Below are positions 17,671 to 26,286 of a stretch of DNA of 64,000 nt, in pieces. Made by a program: the position numbers and the translations under genes. Origin of the DNA: Pseudoalteromonas sp. XMcav2-N. GTDB lineage: Bacteria; Pseudomonadota; Gammaproteobacteria; Enterobacterales; Alteromonadaceae. The notes under the pieces were generated by a model, which saw only the letters and a list, made by a program, of their open reading frames with translations, was not told where the DNA came from and ran no database searches. The stretch spans positions 62,001-126,000 of the forward strand of contig NZ_JAMXSF010000002.1 in NCBI RefSeq assembly GCF_024124545.1, given 5' to 3'. How positions within the stretch are numbered: the stretch's first letter is position 1; every line of letters begins with the position of its first letter.

Positions 17671-19614
17671 TTACATCCCAAAACCTAATTGCTTTACTTT
17701 ACTCAAAACCTGCTGATAGCGGATGTCTGCGCAGCTGCCAAACCCGGCGCGTTGTCTGAATTTGGAAGACGTGGCCAATGGCGAGGTCATGCCGGTTAGG
17801 AATCGGGTCAGTATTGCGGAGCTTGGCGTAACGCCAATTTGCATCAAATGCTGTTTTAGCGCATTTAAGTCGTTTCGTAATGTATCGTCCGACGGAAATT
17901 CGGCCTGTTTTGACTGGGCTAGTTGAGCAGTTTGACCTCGGCACGCTGAGCAGTGCCCGCATTGCACAGGGGCATTTTCGTCGTCAAAATAGCGCGCTAA
18001 GTTGTAACTTAAACAGGTGTTTAACTCAAAAAAGCGCAGCATGGCGGCGATGCGTTTGACCTCGGCTTGCTCCTTATCTAAAAAGTAATCGGCAAGTTCT
18101 TTGGCCAGATTTGGTTCTGCCAGCTTAGTTTCATCTACCTGATAAACCTGCATCATGCGCTTTGACTCAAGCTCGATGTGCCCTTGCTCATGCAGGTAGT
18201 CCAGCGCCGCTACAATCCGGTTTCTGTCGTGCCCTAGTTGCACTAAGGCCTGAATATCAACGGTGCCCCATACTTTCTTAAATTGCGTATTGGCAATTAT
18301 CTGCTGAATAAACTGCTGACGGTTCGCGTCGAACATGCTGATGACGTCCTGCTCTGTGCGTAACCACTTGAATCTAAAGTCGGCGTAAAACGCGTATTTG
18401 GCCTCAATTACGCCTTTGAGTTCGAGCTGCACCAGTAAGGTTTTTAACGCCAGCAATCGGATATTGCTGACTTTAGAGGCGCTGAGTTCCTGCATTTCCC
18501 ACAAACCCTGCTGTTGCTGCGATTGAATTTCGTCAATCAGTGCCTGAATGCTGGCTTGCTCCGGGGTGTCGGCGTAAACAAAGTTCTCAAGCGTCGCTAC
18601 GCCATCTAAGTTAGCCAAAGTAATGCATTCAGAAAATTGTCCGTCGCGCCCTGCGCGGCCTATCTCCTGGCTGTAATTCTCTATCGATTTTGGCAGGTCG
18701 TAGTGCACCACAAACCGAATATCGGATTTGTCTATGCCCATACCAAAGGCAATCGTGGCAACGATCACTTGCTTGTGATTGTTCATGAAATCGTTTTGGA
18801 TACTCTGACGAAGGCTGTCATCCAGCCCGGCATGATAAGCAGCGGCGTTTACGCCCGCCGCCTGCAATTGCTTAGCCACCTGCTCGGCCTGTTGTTGCAG
18901 CGTGACATACACAATACCTGCGCCAGCTTGTTGCTTTAAATAACCAATCAGTGCCTGCACTTTTTGCGCTTCCGGGTAGGCATACACGCTTAAATCCAGG
19001 TTAGCGCGATAAAAGCCCGTCTGCACAATATGCTCGGGTTTTATATCAAACCGGTTCGCCATGTCGCGCTTTACTTTTTTGGTCGCCGTGGCGGTAAGCA
19101 GCAACACTAATGGGATGTTTAACTCATTACGATAGTCGGGTAGCTTAAGATAATCAGGCCTGAAATTATGGCCCCACTCAGAGATACAGTGCGCTTCATC
19201 AACCACCAGCATAGAAATAGGCACTTGCTTAATGAATTCTCTGAAGCGCTCGTTTTTAAAGCGCTCAACCGAGATCATCAGCACTTTAATGCTGCCATTT
19301 CTGACATTTTGCATCACAGACTGGCTTTGCTCTCGGGTTAACGTTGAATCTAAACTGGCCGCATTGATGTTTTTGCTGTGTAAAAACTCAAGCTGATCTT
19401 TCATAAGCGCCAGCAGTGGCGAGATAACTAAGGTTAAATGGGGTAGCTGTAAGGCCGTCAGCTGATAACACAAGGACTTACCAGAACCAGTTGGGAATAT
19501 TGCGAGGCTAGAGTGGCCGTTGACCAGCTGGGTGACTGTTTGTTCCTGGCCCGGCCTGAATGCTGAAAAGCCAAAACGCTGCGATAAGGTTTGGTGGAAC
19601 ACCGATTCGTTCAT
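17671..19614 (-). CDS. recQ: RecQ-family ATP-dependent DNA helicase
   Basis: About 647 aa from the ATG at 19614; an upstream GTG at 19656 is less likely. Motif I is FPTGSGKSLCYQL, motif II VVDEAHCISEWGH, motif III LLTATAT, motif V IVATIAFGMGIDKSDIR, and motif VI SQEIGRAGRDGQ. A four-cysteine zinc site of RecQ type follows (CLSYNLARYF, then CGHCSAC). The C-terminal tail (~550-647) differs from a textbook HRDC domain. RecQ unwinds DNA with 3'-5' polarity during recombination repair. It is isolated between two REP arrays, so I treat it as a repair gene rather than part of the Gabija locus, though co-location with a defence pair is worth noting. Confidence 0.88.
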   Translation of the reverse strand: MNESVFHQTLSQRFGFSAFRPGQEQTVTQLVNGHSSLAIFPTGSGKSLCYQLTALQLPHLTLVISPLLALMKDQLEFLHSKNINAASLDSTLTREQSQSVMQNVRNGSIKVLMISVERFKNERFREFIKQVPISMLVVDEAHCISEWGHNFRPDYLKLPDYRNELNIPLVLLLTATATKKVKRDMANRFDIKPEHIVQTGFYRANLDLSVYAYPEAQKVQALIGYLKQQAGAGIVYVTLQQQAEQVAKQLQAAGVNAAAYHAGLDDSLRQSIQNDFMNNHKQVIVATIAFGMGIDKSDIRFVVHYDLPKSIENYSQEIGRAGRDGQFSECITLANLDGVATLENFVYADTPEQASIQALIDEIQSQQQQGLWEMQELSASKVSNIRLLALKTLLVQLELKGVIEAKYAFYADFRFKWLRTEQDVISMFDANRQQFIQQIIANTQFKKVWGTVDIQALVQLGHDRNRIVAALDYLHEQGHIELESKRMMQVYQVDETKLAEPNLAKELADYFLDKEQAEVKRIAAMLRFFELNTCLSYNLARYFDDENAPVQCGHCSACRGQTAQLAQSKQAEFPSDDTLRNDLNALKQHLMQIGVTPSSAILTRFLTGMTSPLATSSKFRQRAGFGSCADIRYQQVLSKVKQLGFGM

Positions 19615-19767
19615 GAGGCAAAATTCCGTGTTAACAACTGCCGTGTAAGATAACACATTACAGTTCTCCAGTAATACCTAGCCAGTTTGACGAGTGGCAG
19701 GCTTCCACGTGACGGCGAAGCTGGTTGGGTTCGTTACCAGAAGGAGCCTCGGTATTGCCGGTTAGTA

Positions 19768-20128
19768 GATCCCGGCTCGCATGCGTCCGGGATGACTGAG
19801 GGGTTGGTTGGGTACGCGATCAGAAGGAATCACCGTATTGCCGGTTAGTAGATCCCGGCTCTCGTGCGTCCGGGATGACCGAAGGGATGGTTGGGTTCGC
19901 GACCAGAAGGAACCACGGTATTGCCGGTTAGTAGATCCCGGCTCGCACGCGTCCGGGATGACCGAGGGGTTGGTAGGGTTCGTGACCAGAAGGAACCACG
20001 GTATTGCCGGTTAGTAGATCCCGGCTCGCACGCGTCCGGGATGACCGTGGGGTTGGTAGGGTTTGCGAACAGACGGAACCACGGTATTGCCGGTTAGTAG
20101 ATCCCGGCTCGCATACTTCCGGGATGAC
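19768..20128. repeat. REP-like tandem array B (five units, exactly 83 bp period)
   Basis: Cores begin at 19768, 19851, 19934, 20017 and 20100, every 83 bases. A partial spacer without its core extends left to about 19714. The spacer (GGTTGGTAGGGTTC, ACCAGAAGGAACCACGGTAT) is shared within this array but differs from arrays A and C, so each array was homogenised or amplified separately. Confidence 0.88.
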
Positions 20129-20180
20129 GGCGGGGTTTGTGAGTTCGACGAGCACAAACCACTAAGACGCTAAGCAGCCC

Positions 20181-20801
20181 CTATGGTTTTTTTAACGTAC
20201 AGTGCTCGCGGTTATAGAGTCGATCCATATACTCATTAATGTTCGCAAAGTCATCCAGTAGTTTTTGTTCTTGTCCCCAACAAAGTGTGTATGCAAGTAC
20301 AATATCTGTAACTGAGAATTGGTCGTCAACTAAGTAGTCTTGTTGAGAAAAATGCTTTTCTAAAGCTGCGGCAGCTTTTTTATACAACATATTATTTTGC
20401 GGGATAATTTCCCGAACGTGCTGCTCTGCTGGCAAAACAAAATCCATTGAGTTGATCTCGGTAGACTGCACAAAAGGTTCCAGCTCACTCAACGTAAAAC
20501 AAACCCATTGGTTATGAAGGTTTCTCGACCAGCTTGAAGGTGCTGCTATTAACTTTTTATCTGGCACTAAATCGGCTATCGCCGTGACGATGGCCGCTGA
20601 TTCAAACAAAGGCTGTCCATTGATTAGTGCCGCAGGTAACTTGCCCAATGGGTGAATATTTAGCAGCTCCTGAGACTTAAAAATGTCTACTCCGTTTTGC
20701 ACAGACTCGAATGTTAACCCAGCCTCACGCAACGCCCAGAGTACCCGGGCGCTCCTCGTGGGACCCAGCTCAAACAATTTGATATTAATTTCTTCAACCA
20801 T
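20181..20801 (-). CDS. Glutathione S-transferase family protein
   Basis: 206 aa. The N-terminal thioredoxin-like domain (~5-80) has the GST pattern: KLFELGPTRSARVLWALREAG at the active-site strand/helix, HPLGKLPAAL with the cis-Pro, and FESAAIVTAIAD with the glutathione-binding ESxAI motif. The C-terminal all-helical domain has the N-capping-box type SVTDIVLAYTL. It conjugates or exchanges glutathione with an unknown electrophile in the cytosol. No strong ribosome site is visible. It sits alone between REP arrays B and C. Confidence 0.85.
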   Translation of the reverse strand: MVEEINIKLFELGPTRSARVLWALREAGLTFESVQNGVDIFKSQELLNIHPLGKLPAALINGQPLFESAAIVTAIADLVPDKKLIAAPSSWSRNLHNQWVCFTLSELEPFVQSTEINSMDFVLPAEQHVREIIPQNNMLYKKAAAALEKHFSQQDYLVDDQFSVTDIVLAYTLCWGQEQKLLDDFANINEYMDRLYNREHCTLKKP

Positions 20802-20979
20802 AATCGCTAGTTATTTTTCTTTATTCAAAGTTGCCATGATTTTGCTGCGTACTACCTGTCACTTTTGCAGCGAGGTGATGGGTATCATACCCATAACAAA
20901 GACAAATTGCTAAATAGCTGCTGCCGAGTAGCTTGTGAGGTTCTTGACCAGAAAGAGCCCCCTGCGTTGCAGGTTGGTA

Positions 20980-21330
20980 GATCCCGGCTCGCAAGCGTCC
21001 GGGATGACGGTGGGGTTAGGGAAGTTAGACGTGCACAGGATACTTCGGCGCTGTATGTTGGTAGATCCCGGCTCGCAAGCGTCCGGGATGACGGTGGGGT
21101 TGGGGAGGTTCGACGTGCACAGGATACTTCGGCGCTGTATGTTGGTAGATTCCGGCTCGCAAGCGTCTGGGATGACGGTGGGGTTGGAGAGGTTCGACGT
21201 GCACAGGATACTTCGGCGCTGTATGTTGGCAGATCCCGGCTCGCACGCGTCCGGGATGACGACGGGGTTGATTGGGTTCGATGTGAGCAGAATATAACGG
21301 CGCTGTATGTTGGTAAATCCCGGCTTAACA
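20980..21330. repeat. REP-like tandem array C (five units, 84 bp period)
   Basis: Cores start at 20980, 21064, 21148, 21232 and ~21316 (period 84); the last is truncated. The spacer (TTCGACGTGCACAGGATAC, TTCGGCGCTGTATGTTGG) is specific to this array. No coding is supported in 20802-21538. Long open frames here are by-products of the repeat. Confidence 0.88.
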
Positions 21331-21538
21331 GCGAGCTTATGTATTTCAAAAAGCAAATAAACAGTAAGCACTTACATTAAGCATTCCATTTAATCAAAGC
21401 GACTCAGATTATACATGCGTTCTAAATGTTACTTTTGTGTAATGGGGTGTAATAATATTTCGAAAACCTTGCTGATAGACTCAAAGACTGTTGAAAAATT
21501 AATCTACCGATAATTTTACACAGCAAGGAAAGTACACC

Positions 21539-22660
21539 ATGAGTAAGCAAGACCCCATTGCGCAATTACAAGTTGAAATCGCGCAGCTTCAATCAGCATT
21601 TGAAGATCTAAACAAACACTGTTCTAAAACCAATTCGCACGGTGCCATATTCCGCTGCGCCTCGTGCATCCCACAGCAGTTTAGTCACTGCACAAACAAA
21701 CCCACTAACCCGCAACAGCCGAATTTTGTGCCAGATTTTAATGTGCCGCTCATCGCTGACGGTGGTGGCAACCAAGACTGTGAGATCCTGGAAAAACTCG
21801 GCCCATTAGCCGGGTTAATTGGGACTTGGGTCAGTACCCGGTATGGCGGATTTAATGTTATGCCCATCCCGCAAGATAACGCCCCAAATGGCTTTATCTT
21901 AAAAAACATGTCCTACTACGAGGTCATGACGTTTAGCGCTATCCAGGGCAAAGTGGCTAATCGGGCGGGTAACTACGAGCAAGATGCGTACACCATTTTT
22001 TATTCGCAGCGGGTGTTTTTTGCCGATGGCCCGCAAAAAGATGAGCTCATCCATGCTGAAAATGGCAGCTGGTTACATCAGGTGATTGCACCTCAGGGGC
22101 AAGGTACCCTGAACAAACAACCCTGGGTGCCGGATACCCCCAACCCGCTCCCGGTACAAGCGCAGGATCGGACGCTCGTAAAACAAGTGTCTGTGCCGCA
22201 TGGCAACTCGATTTTAGCATTGGGAGGTCACGATTGCTTTAGAGGCGCGCCCAGCATTCCTGTTGCCAATGCTCTGCCTGCGGCTGGCGGCGCAAGTTTT
22301 AAGGCTCCTTATGGTACCGATATTCCTGAAAACCCCAATGTTAATCCTAACATTGTGCTGCAGGTTGCCTTAGACAGCCTTTACCAACAAGGCATAGGTG
22401 TAATCGATACCACTTTGCTGAATGTCGATACGCAGGCCGATGGCGATATCGCTAATACACCCTTTATGCAAGCGCATTCTAATGTGCCTCGGTTCAAAAA
22501 CACTATGTGGTTAGAGCGACTATCCAATGGCCAGAATATGCTGCAATACACCCAGGATATTTCGCTGGACTTTAGCCTGGCAAGCGGCAAAGACCACAGC
22601 AAACGCAGCCGCTATACGTTTCCACACATAACGGCCAATACGCTATTTAAAGTGCAATAA
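21539..22660 (+). CDS. Leader-bearing protein with nitrobindin-like beta-barrel; candidate second substrate of the YcaO system
   Basis: 373 aa, AAGGAAAG upstream. Residues 1-27 form a Leu-heptad helix (MSKQDPIAQLQVEIAQL) that aligns with the leader of the Cys-rich protein at 22804. It is followed by a short Cys-containing segment with Cys at about 28, 40, 43 and 50 (HC, RCASC, SHC). Residues ~85-370 resemble the nitrobindin/THAP4 or FABP-like haem-binding barrel (LGPLAGLIGTWVS, GFNVMPIPQ, YTIFYSQRVF, LIHAENGSWLHQV, VPHGNSILALGG). The ribosome site and first codons also match those of the next gene, which suggests duplication of a shared leader module. Function is inferred: either a modified protein or a haem/ligand-binding partner. 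It is the first gene of the cluster 21539-27258. Confidence 0.65.
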   Translation: MSKQDPIAQLQVEIAQLQSAFEDLNKHCSKTNSHGAIFRCASCIPQQFSHCTNKPTNPQQPNFVPDFNVPLIADGGGNQDCEILEKLGPLAGLIGTWVSTRYGGFNVMPIPQDNAPNGFILKNMSYYEVMTFSAIQGKVANRAGNYEQDAYTIFYSQRVFFADGPQKDELIHAENGSWLHQVIAPQGQGTLNKQPWVPDTPNPLPVQAQDRTLVKQVSVPHGNSILALGGHDCFRGAPSIPVANALPAAGGASFKAPYGTDIPENPNVNPNIVLQVALDSLYQQGIGVIDTTLLNVDTQADGDIANTPFMQAHSNVPRFKNTMWLERLSNGQNMLQYTQDISLDFSLASGKDHSKRSRYTFPHITANTLFKVQ

Positions 22661-22685
22661 ATACCCTATTGCAATGTGATGAATG

Positions 22686-22770
22686 TGTCTTTTAAAGACA
22701 TGCTGTTTGCCACTGATTACACGCATGGGGCAAGCAACAAACCTAGGTTGTTGTTGGTATGCGATACCAA
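22686..22770 (+). promoter_or_regulatory. Intergenic hairpins ahead of the Cys-rich gene
   Basis: Between the two leader-bearing genes are a 7-1-7 palindrome TGTCTTT/AAAGACA (22686-22700), a near-palindrome around CCTAGG (~22735-22752), and a perfect 7-bp stem with 3-base loop (22754-22760 with 22764-22770). They may end or attenuate transcription from the first gene or serve as operators for a second promoter. Confidence 0.4.
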
Positions 22771-22803
22771 ATAACACAATAAACTTAACTTAAGGAAAGT
22801 ACG

Positions 22804-23775
22804 ATGAGCGAACAAGCTATCAAAGAACTTCAGTTACAGGTAACTGAGCTCACCTCAAAAGTCAAAGCACTAGAAGCACGCTGTAACCCGTCTGGCATTG
22901 CAGACTGTGCAGTCTGTTACTACTGCACACCGTGTGCGCCATGTGCCGCACCAACCGTCTTATGTGCCCCGTGTACAATCACACTCTGTGCAACCTGTGC
23001 ACCTGTTGGTACCAGCTATCAGCCGCTGGGCCCACCAACCCCCTGTGTTGCCTGCGTACAATGTGAGTCAACCCATAAATGCGTAACCTGTGAACCTGTG
23101 ACTAACTGTGTCACCTGTTATCCATGTATCGTGACTTTCTGCGTACAGTGCCAACAGGGCCAGAATCTGCAATGTCAACAATGCGCACCTGTCACTCAAT
23201 GCGATACTTGCTACCCTTGTATCGTTAACTTCTGTCAGCAATGTGCCCCAGTCACGCAATGCGTCTATTGCTACCCCTGTACCGTTACCCTCTGTCAACA
23301 ATGTGAGTCTGTCACTAAGTGTGATACTTGTTATCCATGTATTGTGACTTTCTGTGTTATGTGCCAGCCGGGTCAAAACGGGCAATGCCAGCTATGTGCC
23401 ACCAGAAAGTGCGAAACCTGTTATCCGTGCATCGTTAACTTCTGCCAGCAGTGCCAGCCGGTTACCAAATGTGATACCTGCTACCCCTGTGTGGTGAACT
23501 TCTGTGCGCAGTGTTATCAGTGTACGTCTCAATGTGTCCAATGCGCTCAGCAGTGTCTTCAATGCACTTATCATTGTGCTCAGTGCACCCAACAATGTGT
23601 GCAGTGTGCTCATCAATGTCTTCAATGCACCCACCAGTGTTTGCAGTGTACCCATCAATGCGTTCAGTGTACCCACCAGTGTTTGCAGTGTACTCATCAA
23701 TGCGTTCAATGCGCCCACCAGTGTGTGCAGTGTTACCAATGTGTAACTTGCACACCATGCAGTACCGGCGGCTAG
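22804..23775 (+). CDS. Giant Cys-repeat protein, candidate RiPP precursor for azoline/thiazolidine formation
   Basis: 323 aa with about 73 Cys (my count), almost all as CxxC. Residues 1-26 are a Cys-free Leu-heptad leader (MSEQAIKELQLQVTEL). Residues 27-101 are irregular CxxC pairs with a Pro/Gly break at ~66-80. Residues 102-243 hold six modules C-x2-C-Y-P-C-x4-C-x2-C; modules 1 and 4 carry a 10-11-aa insert (QQGQNLQCQQ type), so 102-172 and 173-243 form a 71-aa tandem duplication. Residues 244-306 are nine 7-aa repeats C[VLA]QC[TA]xQ/H. The tail is TPCSTGG. No signal peptide. AAGGAAAG precedes the ATG. The immediate neighbours are a cyclodehydratase and a thiazolinyl-imine-type reductase, so the cysteines are probably heterocyclised. 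A metal-storage protein is the alternative. Confidence 0.75.
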   Translation: MSEQAIKELQLQVTELTSKVKALEARCNPSGIADCAVCYYCTPCAPCAAPTVLCAPCTITLCATCAPVGTSYQPLGPPTPCVACVQCESTHKCVTCEPVTNCVTCYPCIVTFCVQCQQGQNLQCQQCAPVTQCDTCYPCIVNFCQQCAPVTQCVYCYPCTVTLCQQCESVTKCDTCYPCIVTFCVMCQPGQNGQCQLCATRKCETCYPCIVNFCQQCQPVTKCDTCYPCVVNFCAQCYQCTSQCVQCAQQCLQCTYHCAQCTQQCVQCAHQCLQCTHQCLQCTHQCVQCTHQCLQCTHQCVQCAHQCVQCYQCVTCTPCSTGG

Positions 23776-23787
23776 CACGCGGTTATT

Positions 23788-23816
23788 GACACTCCCCGCT
23801 TTGTGCGGGGAGTGTC
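23788..23816 (+). terminator. Strong intercistronic hairpin after the Cys-rich gene
   Basis: Perfect 12-bp stem GACACTCCCCGC (23788-23799) with its complement (23805-23816), 5-base loop, then TTCT. The T tract is short, so partial termination or mRNA stabilisation is likely. Either would give more transcript for the substrate than for the enzymes, as is usual in RiPP operons. Confidence 0.65.
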
Positions 23817-23839
23817 TTCTGAAATTGGATGTTTAATTT

Positions 23840-26272
23840 ATGAAAAAGCTAAGATTAACCCCGGCTGCGAGTATTAATCCCAACAGTAACGGTGTGTTAT
23901 TAAGTTCAGATTTGGGAGACTTTCAGGTTCACGGTCGGGATACCTCAGACTTTGTTGAAAAGATCCTGCCACTGCTACAGGGCGAGCTGACGCAGGCTGA
24001 AATTTGCACCCGCTTACCTGAGTATGCCGATTCAAGTATAGAGGCTGTGCTGCAACTGCTTAGTCAGTATGGTTTGTTAGAAGAAGTCTCTGAACAACTC
24101 GAGTTTAAGCCGCCCGGTTTAGTACAAACGCGCTTTTTACGGCCCTGGCAGCAAACTAACCAGCAACCTCATAGCCAAAGTCAGGTGTACTCCCTTGATC
24201 CCTGCCGGGTACTCGTCGTCGGTCTCGAGCCCTGGGCAATCACACTGCTGGAAGAGCTGGGCACGGCGGGAGTCGGCCATATTCATTTATTAGATAAAGA
24301 AAATATCACCAGTGACGACTCAACATGCCACCGCTTTCTTACACCACAAGACATTGGCAAACCCAGAGCCCAAGTGTTTAAAGAGGCCCTGCAACAGCGC
24401 AACCCCTGGATGCAGATCAGCCACTCAACGCTCACCAGCGAGCACCCGCACTTAGGCAGCCCATCAAATGACTGGGATTTGGCCATTGTCACTTTCAGTA
24501 AAGATGCGCATTTTTGGTCACACACAGTCTCTGAATATGTGCATCAACACAAGATTAAAACCCTTTATGGTCACCTGGATGGTCTGGAGAGCTGGATAGG
24601 CCCGGTGGTCAATGTAGACGACGCTCACTCAGGCTCATGCTGGAACTGTTTGCGACTCAGAAAGCTGGGCACAGAGCAACATGGCGAACTGGCGCACGAA
24701 TTAGAAAAAAGCCATAAAAAGAATCGCGAAGGCCGTGCCCGCAGCATGCTCACGCCTATGTCTGCCATCACGGGCCAACAGCTTGCCATGGAGGCGTTAA
24801 AACTCCTTTGGGGCTATAGCGAAAGCGAACTGGTATCGCGTGTTATGGTACAAAATCTGGTTACGCACCAGGCTGAAAAACATGCCATTATCCCTATTCC
24901 CTGGTGTGAGGTATGTGGGTTTGATCATAGCCATGCAACCACCCATGCGTTATCCATGCACCGCGATAACCAGCCTGCTGACAATCCTCTTAATCAGCTC
25001 CAGGATGTTGAGCAATTTAAATCGCTATTTGAAGGCTGGGTGGACCCGGTAACTGGGATAGTCCGTCAGCTCACAGGACATGCGCCACATTTACCAGACT
25101 ACCCGATCACCGCATCTGCCGGGGTCTCCTCGTTCACTGAGGGCGAGTTTGACCCAAGAGCTGCAGGCCAGGTCGGATCCGGTAAAGGGTTAGATACAAT
25201 TTCAGCACATATCAGTGCGGTTGGTGAGGCACTGGAGCGCTACTCGGCGGCCAGATACCAATTGAGTGATTGTAAATATGCCTCAATTAGCCAGTTAAAC
25301 GGTGACTATGTCGACCCGGATACTTTGGTACTGTATTCCAATAAGCAATACAGCACCCCTAATTTCCCGTTTCATAAATGGCACAGAAAACAAAAAATAC
25401 ACTGGTGTCGCGGCAGCTGGCTGGCAACCAATGACCCAGTCTGGGTGCCGGCGTTGGTCAGCTATTTTAATTTTGCCTGCCCTTACAAAGAGCAGTTTAG
25501 CCAGGTGTCGTCAAACGGGCTCGCAGCTGGTCAAAACAATGATGATGCTGCGCTCAGAGCCTGTTATGAACTCATTGAGCGCGACGCCATGATGCTCACC
25601 TGGTATGCACAACAGCCCTGCGAACGGCTCAGTTATGAGGCACTTAACCGTGGCAAAATGCGCTTAATGATTGAGGAGTTAACTGAACTGGGCATTGAGC
25701 TTGAGTGTTACTTACTGGATGTGGGATTACACGTACCCACAGTTGTATGTCTGGCACTGGGAGACGGCTATCGCACTCCTGCTGCCTCTGTGGCCCTGGC
25801 CACGCATGGCGATATCAAAGTGGCTATGCGCAAAGCGCTGCTGGAGCAAGGCCATGTGATGCCTTATCTGTGCCAGTTGATGCGCTCAGGGCAAAAAATC
25901 CCTCAGCAGGTCAGTGAGGTAACCGGCCTGGAAGATCACGCGGCTTATTATTTTAGTAACAGCAAACTTGCTGCCTTTGACTTTATGCGCCGACCAATCA
26001 GCGAGGCGAAAACGCTGGAAGACTGGCCGTATGAAGTGATCACACACGTCAGCCAACTCAAACAACGCCTGGATGAAGCAGGCGTAGAAATCGCTATTGT
26101 AGATGTTACTTCACCCGATATGGCACTCAGCCCGTTCAGGGTTGCGCGTGCCATCGGTGTCAACATGCAGCCCATCCACTTTGGTGAGCAGTTTAAACGG
26201 GTAGACAATCCAAGGCTGCGCAAGTTACTGCAAGGACGTCCGGTTAATAAAGAACCACATCCAATTGCTTAG
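23840..26272 (+). CDS. Fused E1-like/YcaO cyclodehydratase (TOMM biosynthesis)
   Basis: 810 aa. Residues ~1-85 resemble the leader-recognition domain of TOMM E1-like proteins (RLTPAASINPNSNGVLL, LLQGELTQAEI). Residues ~115-360 are a ThiF/E1-like Rossmann domain (VLVVGLEPWAITLLEELGTA, HIHLLDKENI) with zinc-type Cys pairs (CWNC and CEVC). Residues ~400-805 are a YcaO domain with the ATP-binding acidic motifs (ISAVGEALERYSA and CYELIERDAMMLTWY, near SSNGLAAGQN). It ends EPHPIA, close to the Pro-rich C-terminus of azoline-forming YcaO enzymes. The family uses ATP to cyclise Cys/Ser/Thr to azolines. It starts 64 bases after the 73-Cys protein and 14 bases before the reductase. No flavin dehydrogenase is present. 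Confidence 0.88.
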   Translation: MKKLRLTPAASINPNSNGVLLSSDLGDFQVHGRDTSDFVEKILPLLQGELTQAEICTRLPEYADSSIEAVLQLLSQYGLLEEVSEQLEFKPPGLVQTRFLRPWQQTNQQPHSQSQVYSLDPCRVLVVGLEPWAITLLEELGTAGVGHIHLLDKENITSDDSTCHRFLTPQDIGKPRAQVFKEALQQRNPWMQISHSTLTSEHPHLGSPSNDWDLAIVTFSKDAHFWSHTVSEYVHQHKIKTLYGHLDGLESWIGPVVNVDDAHSGSCWNCLRLRKLGTEQHGELAHELEKSHKKNREGRARSMLTPMSAITGQQLAMEALKLLWGYSESELVSRVMVQNLVTHQAEKHAIIPIPWCEVCGFDHSHATTHALSMHRDNQPADNPLNQLQDVEQFKSLFEGWVDPVTGIVRQLTGHAPHLPDYPITASAGVSSFTEGEFDPRAAGQVGSGKGLDTISAHISAVGEALERYSAARYQLSDCKYASISQLNGDYVDPDTLVLYSNKQYSTPNFPFHKWHRKQKIHWCRGSWLATNDPVWVPALVSYFNFACPYKEQFSQVSSNGLAAGQNNDDAALRACYELIERDAMMLTWYAQQPCERLSYEALNRGKMRLMIEELTELGIELECYLLDVGLHVPTVVCLALGDGYRTPAASVALATHGDIKVAMRKALLEQGHVMPYLCQLMRSGQKIPQQVSEVTGLEDHAAYYFSNSKLAAFDFMRRPISEAKTLEDWPYEVITHVSQLKQRLDEAGVEIAIVDVTSPDMALSPFRVARAIGVNMQPIHFGEQFKRVDNPRLRKLLQGRPVNKEPHPIA

Positions 26273-26286
26273 AAAAGGACAATATT

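Noticed and set aside
17671..19614. recQ as a third Gabija gene
   Set aside because: It is separated from gajA by about 1 kb and a REP array; it looks like an ordinary repair helicase.
17246..21330. CRISPR array
   Set aside because: The repeated unit is the whole 83-84 bp including the spacer, spacers are identical within an array, and no cas gene is near.
17240..21349. Several long open frames on both strands over the repeat arrays, encoding repeats such as PGSQASGMTVG
   Set aside because: They arise because the 83/84-bp unit lacks stop codons in several frames; the same DNA reads open in overlapping frames on both strands and no ribosome site is present.
22804..23775. Cys-rich protein as a ferredoxin or metallothionein unrelated to its neighbours
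   Set aside because: The shared leader, the hairpin-separated operon with a YcaO enzyme and the reductase argue for a modified substrate; metal binding is kept as an alternative, not excluded.
23392..23778. Antisense open frames across the Cys-rich gene (Thr/Leu-rich repeat peptides)
   Set aside because: They are complements of the CxxC repeat codons, with no start signal and no independent support.
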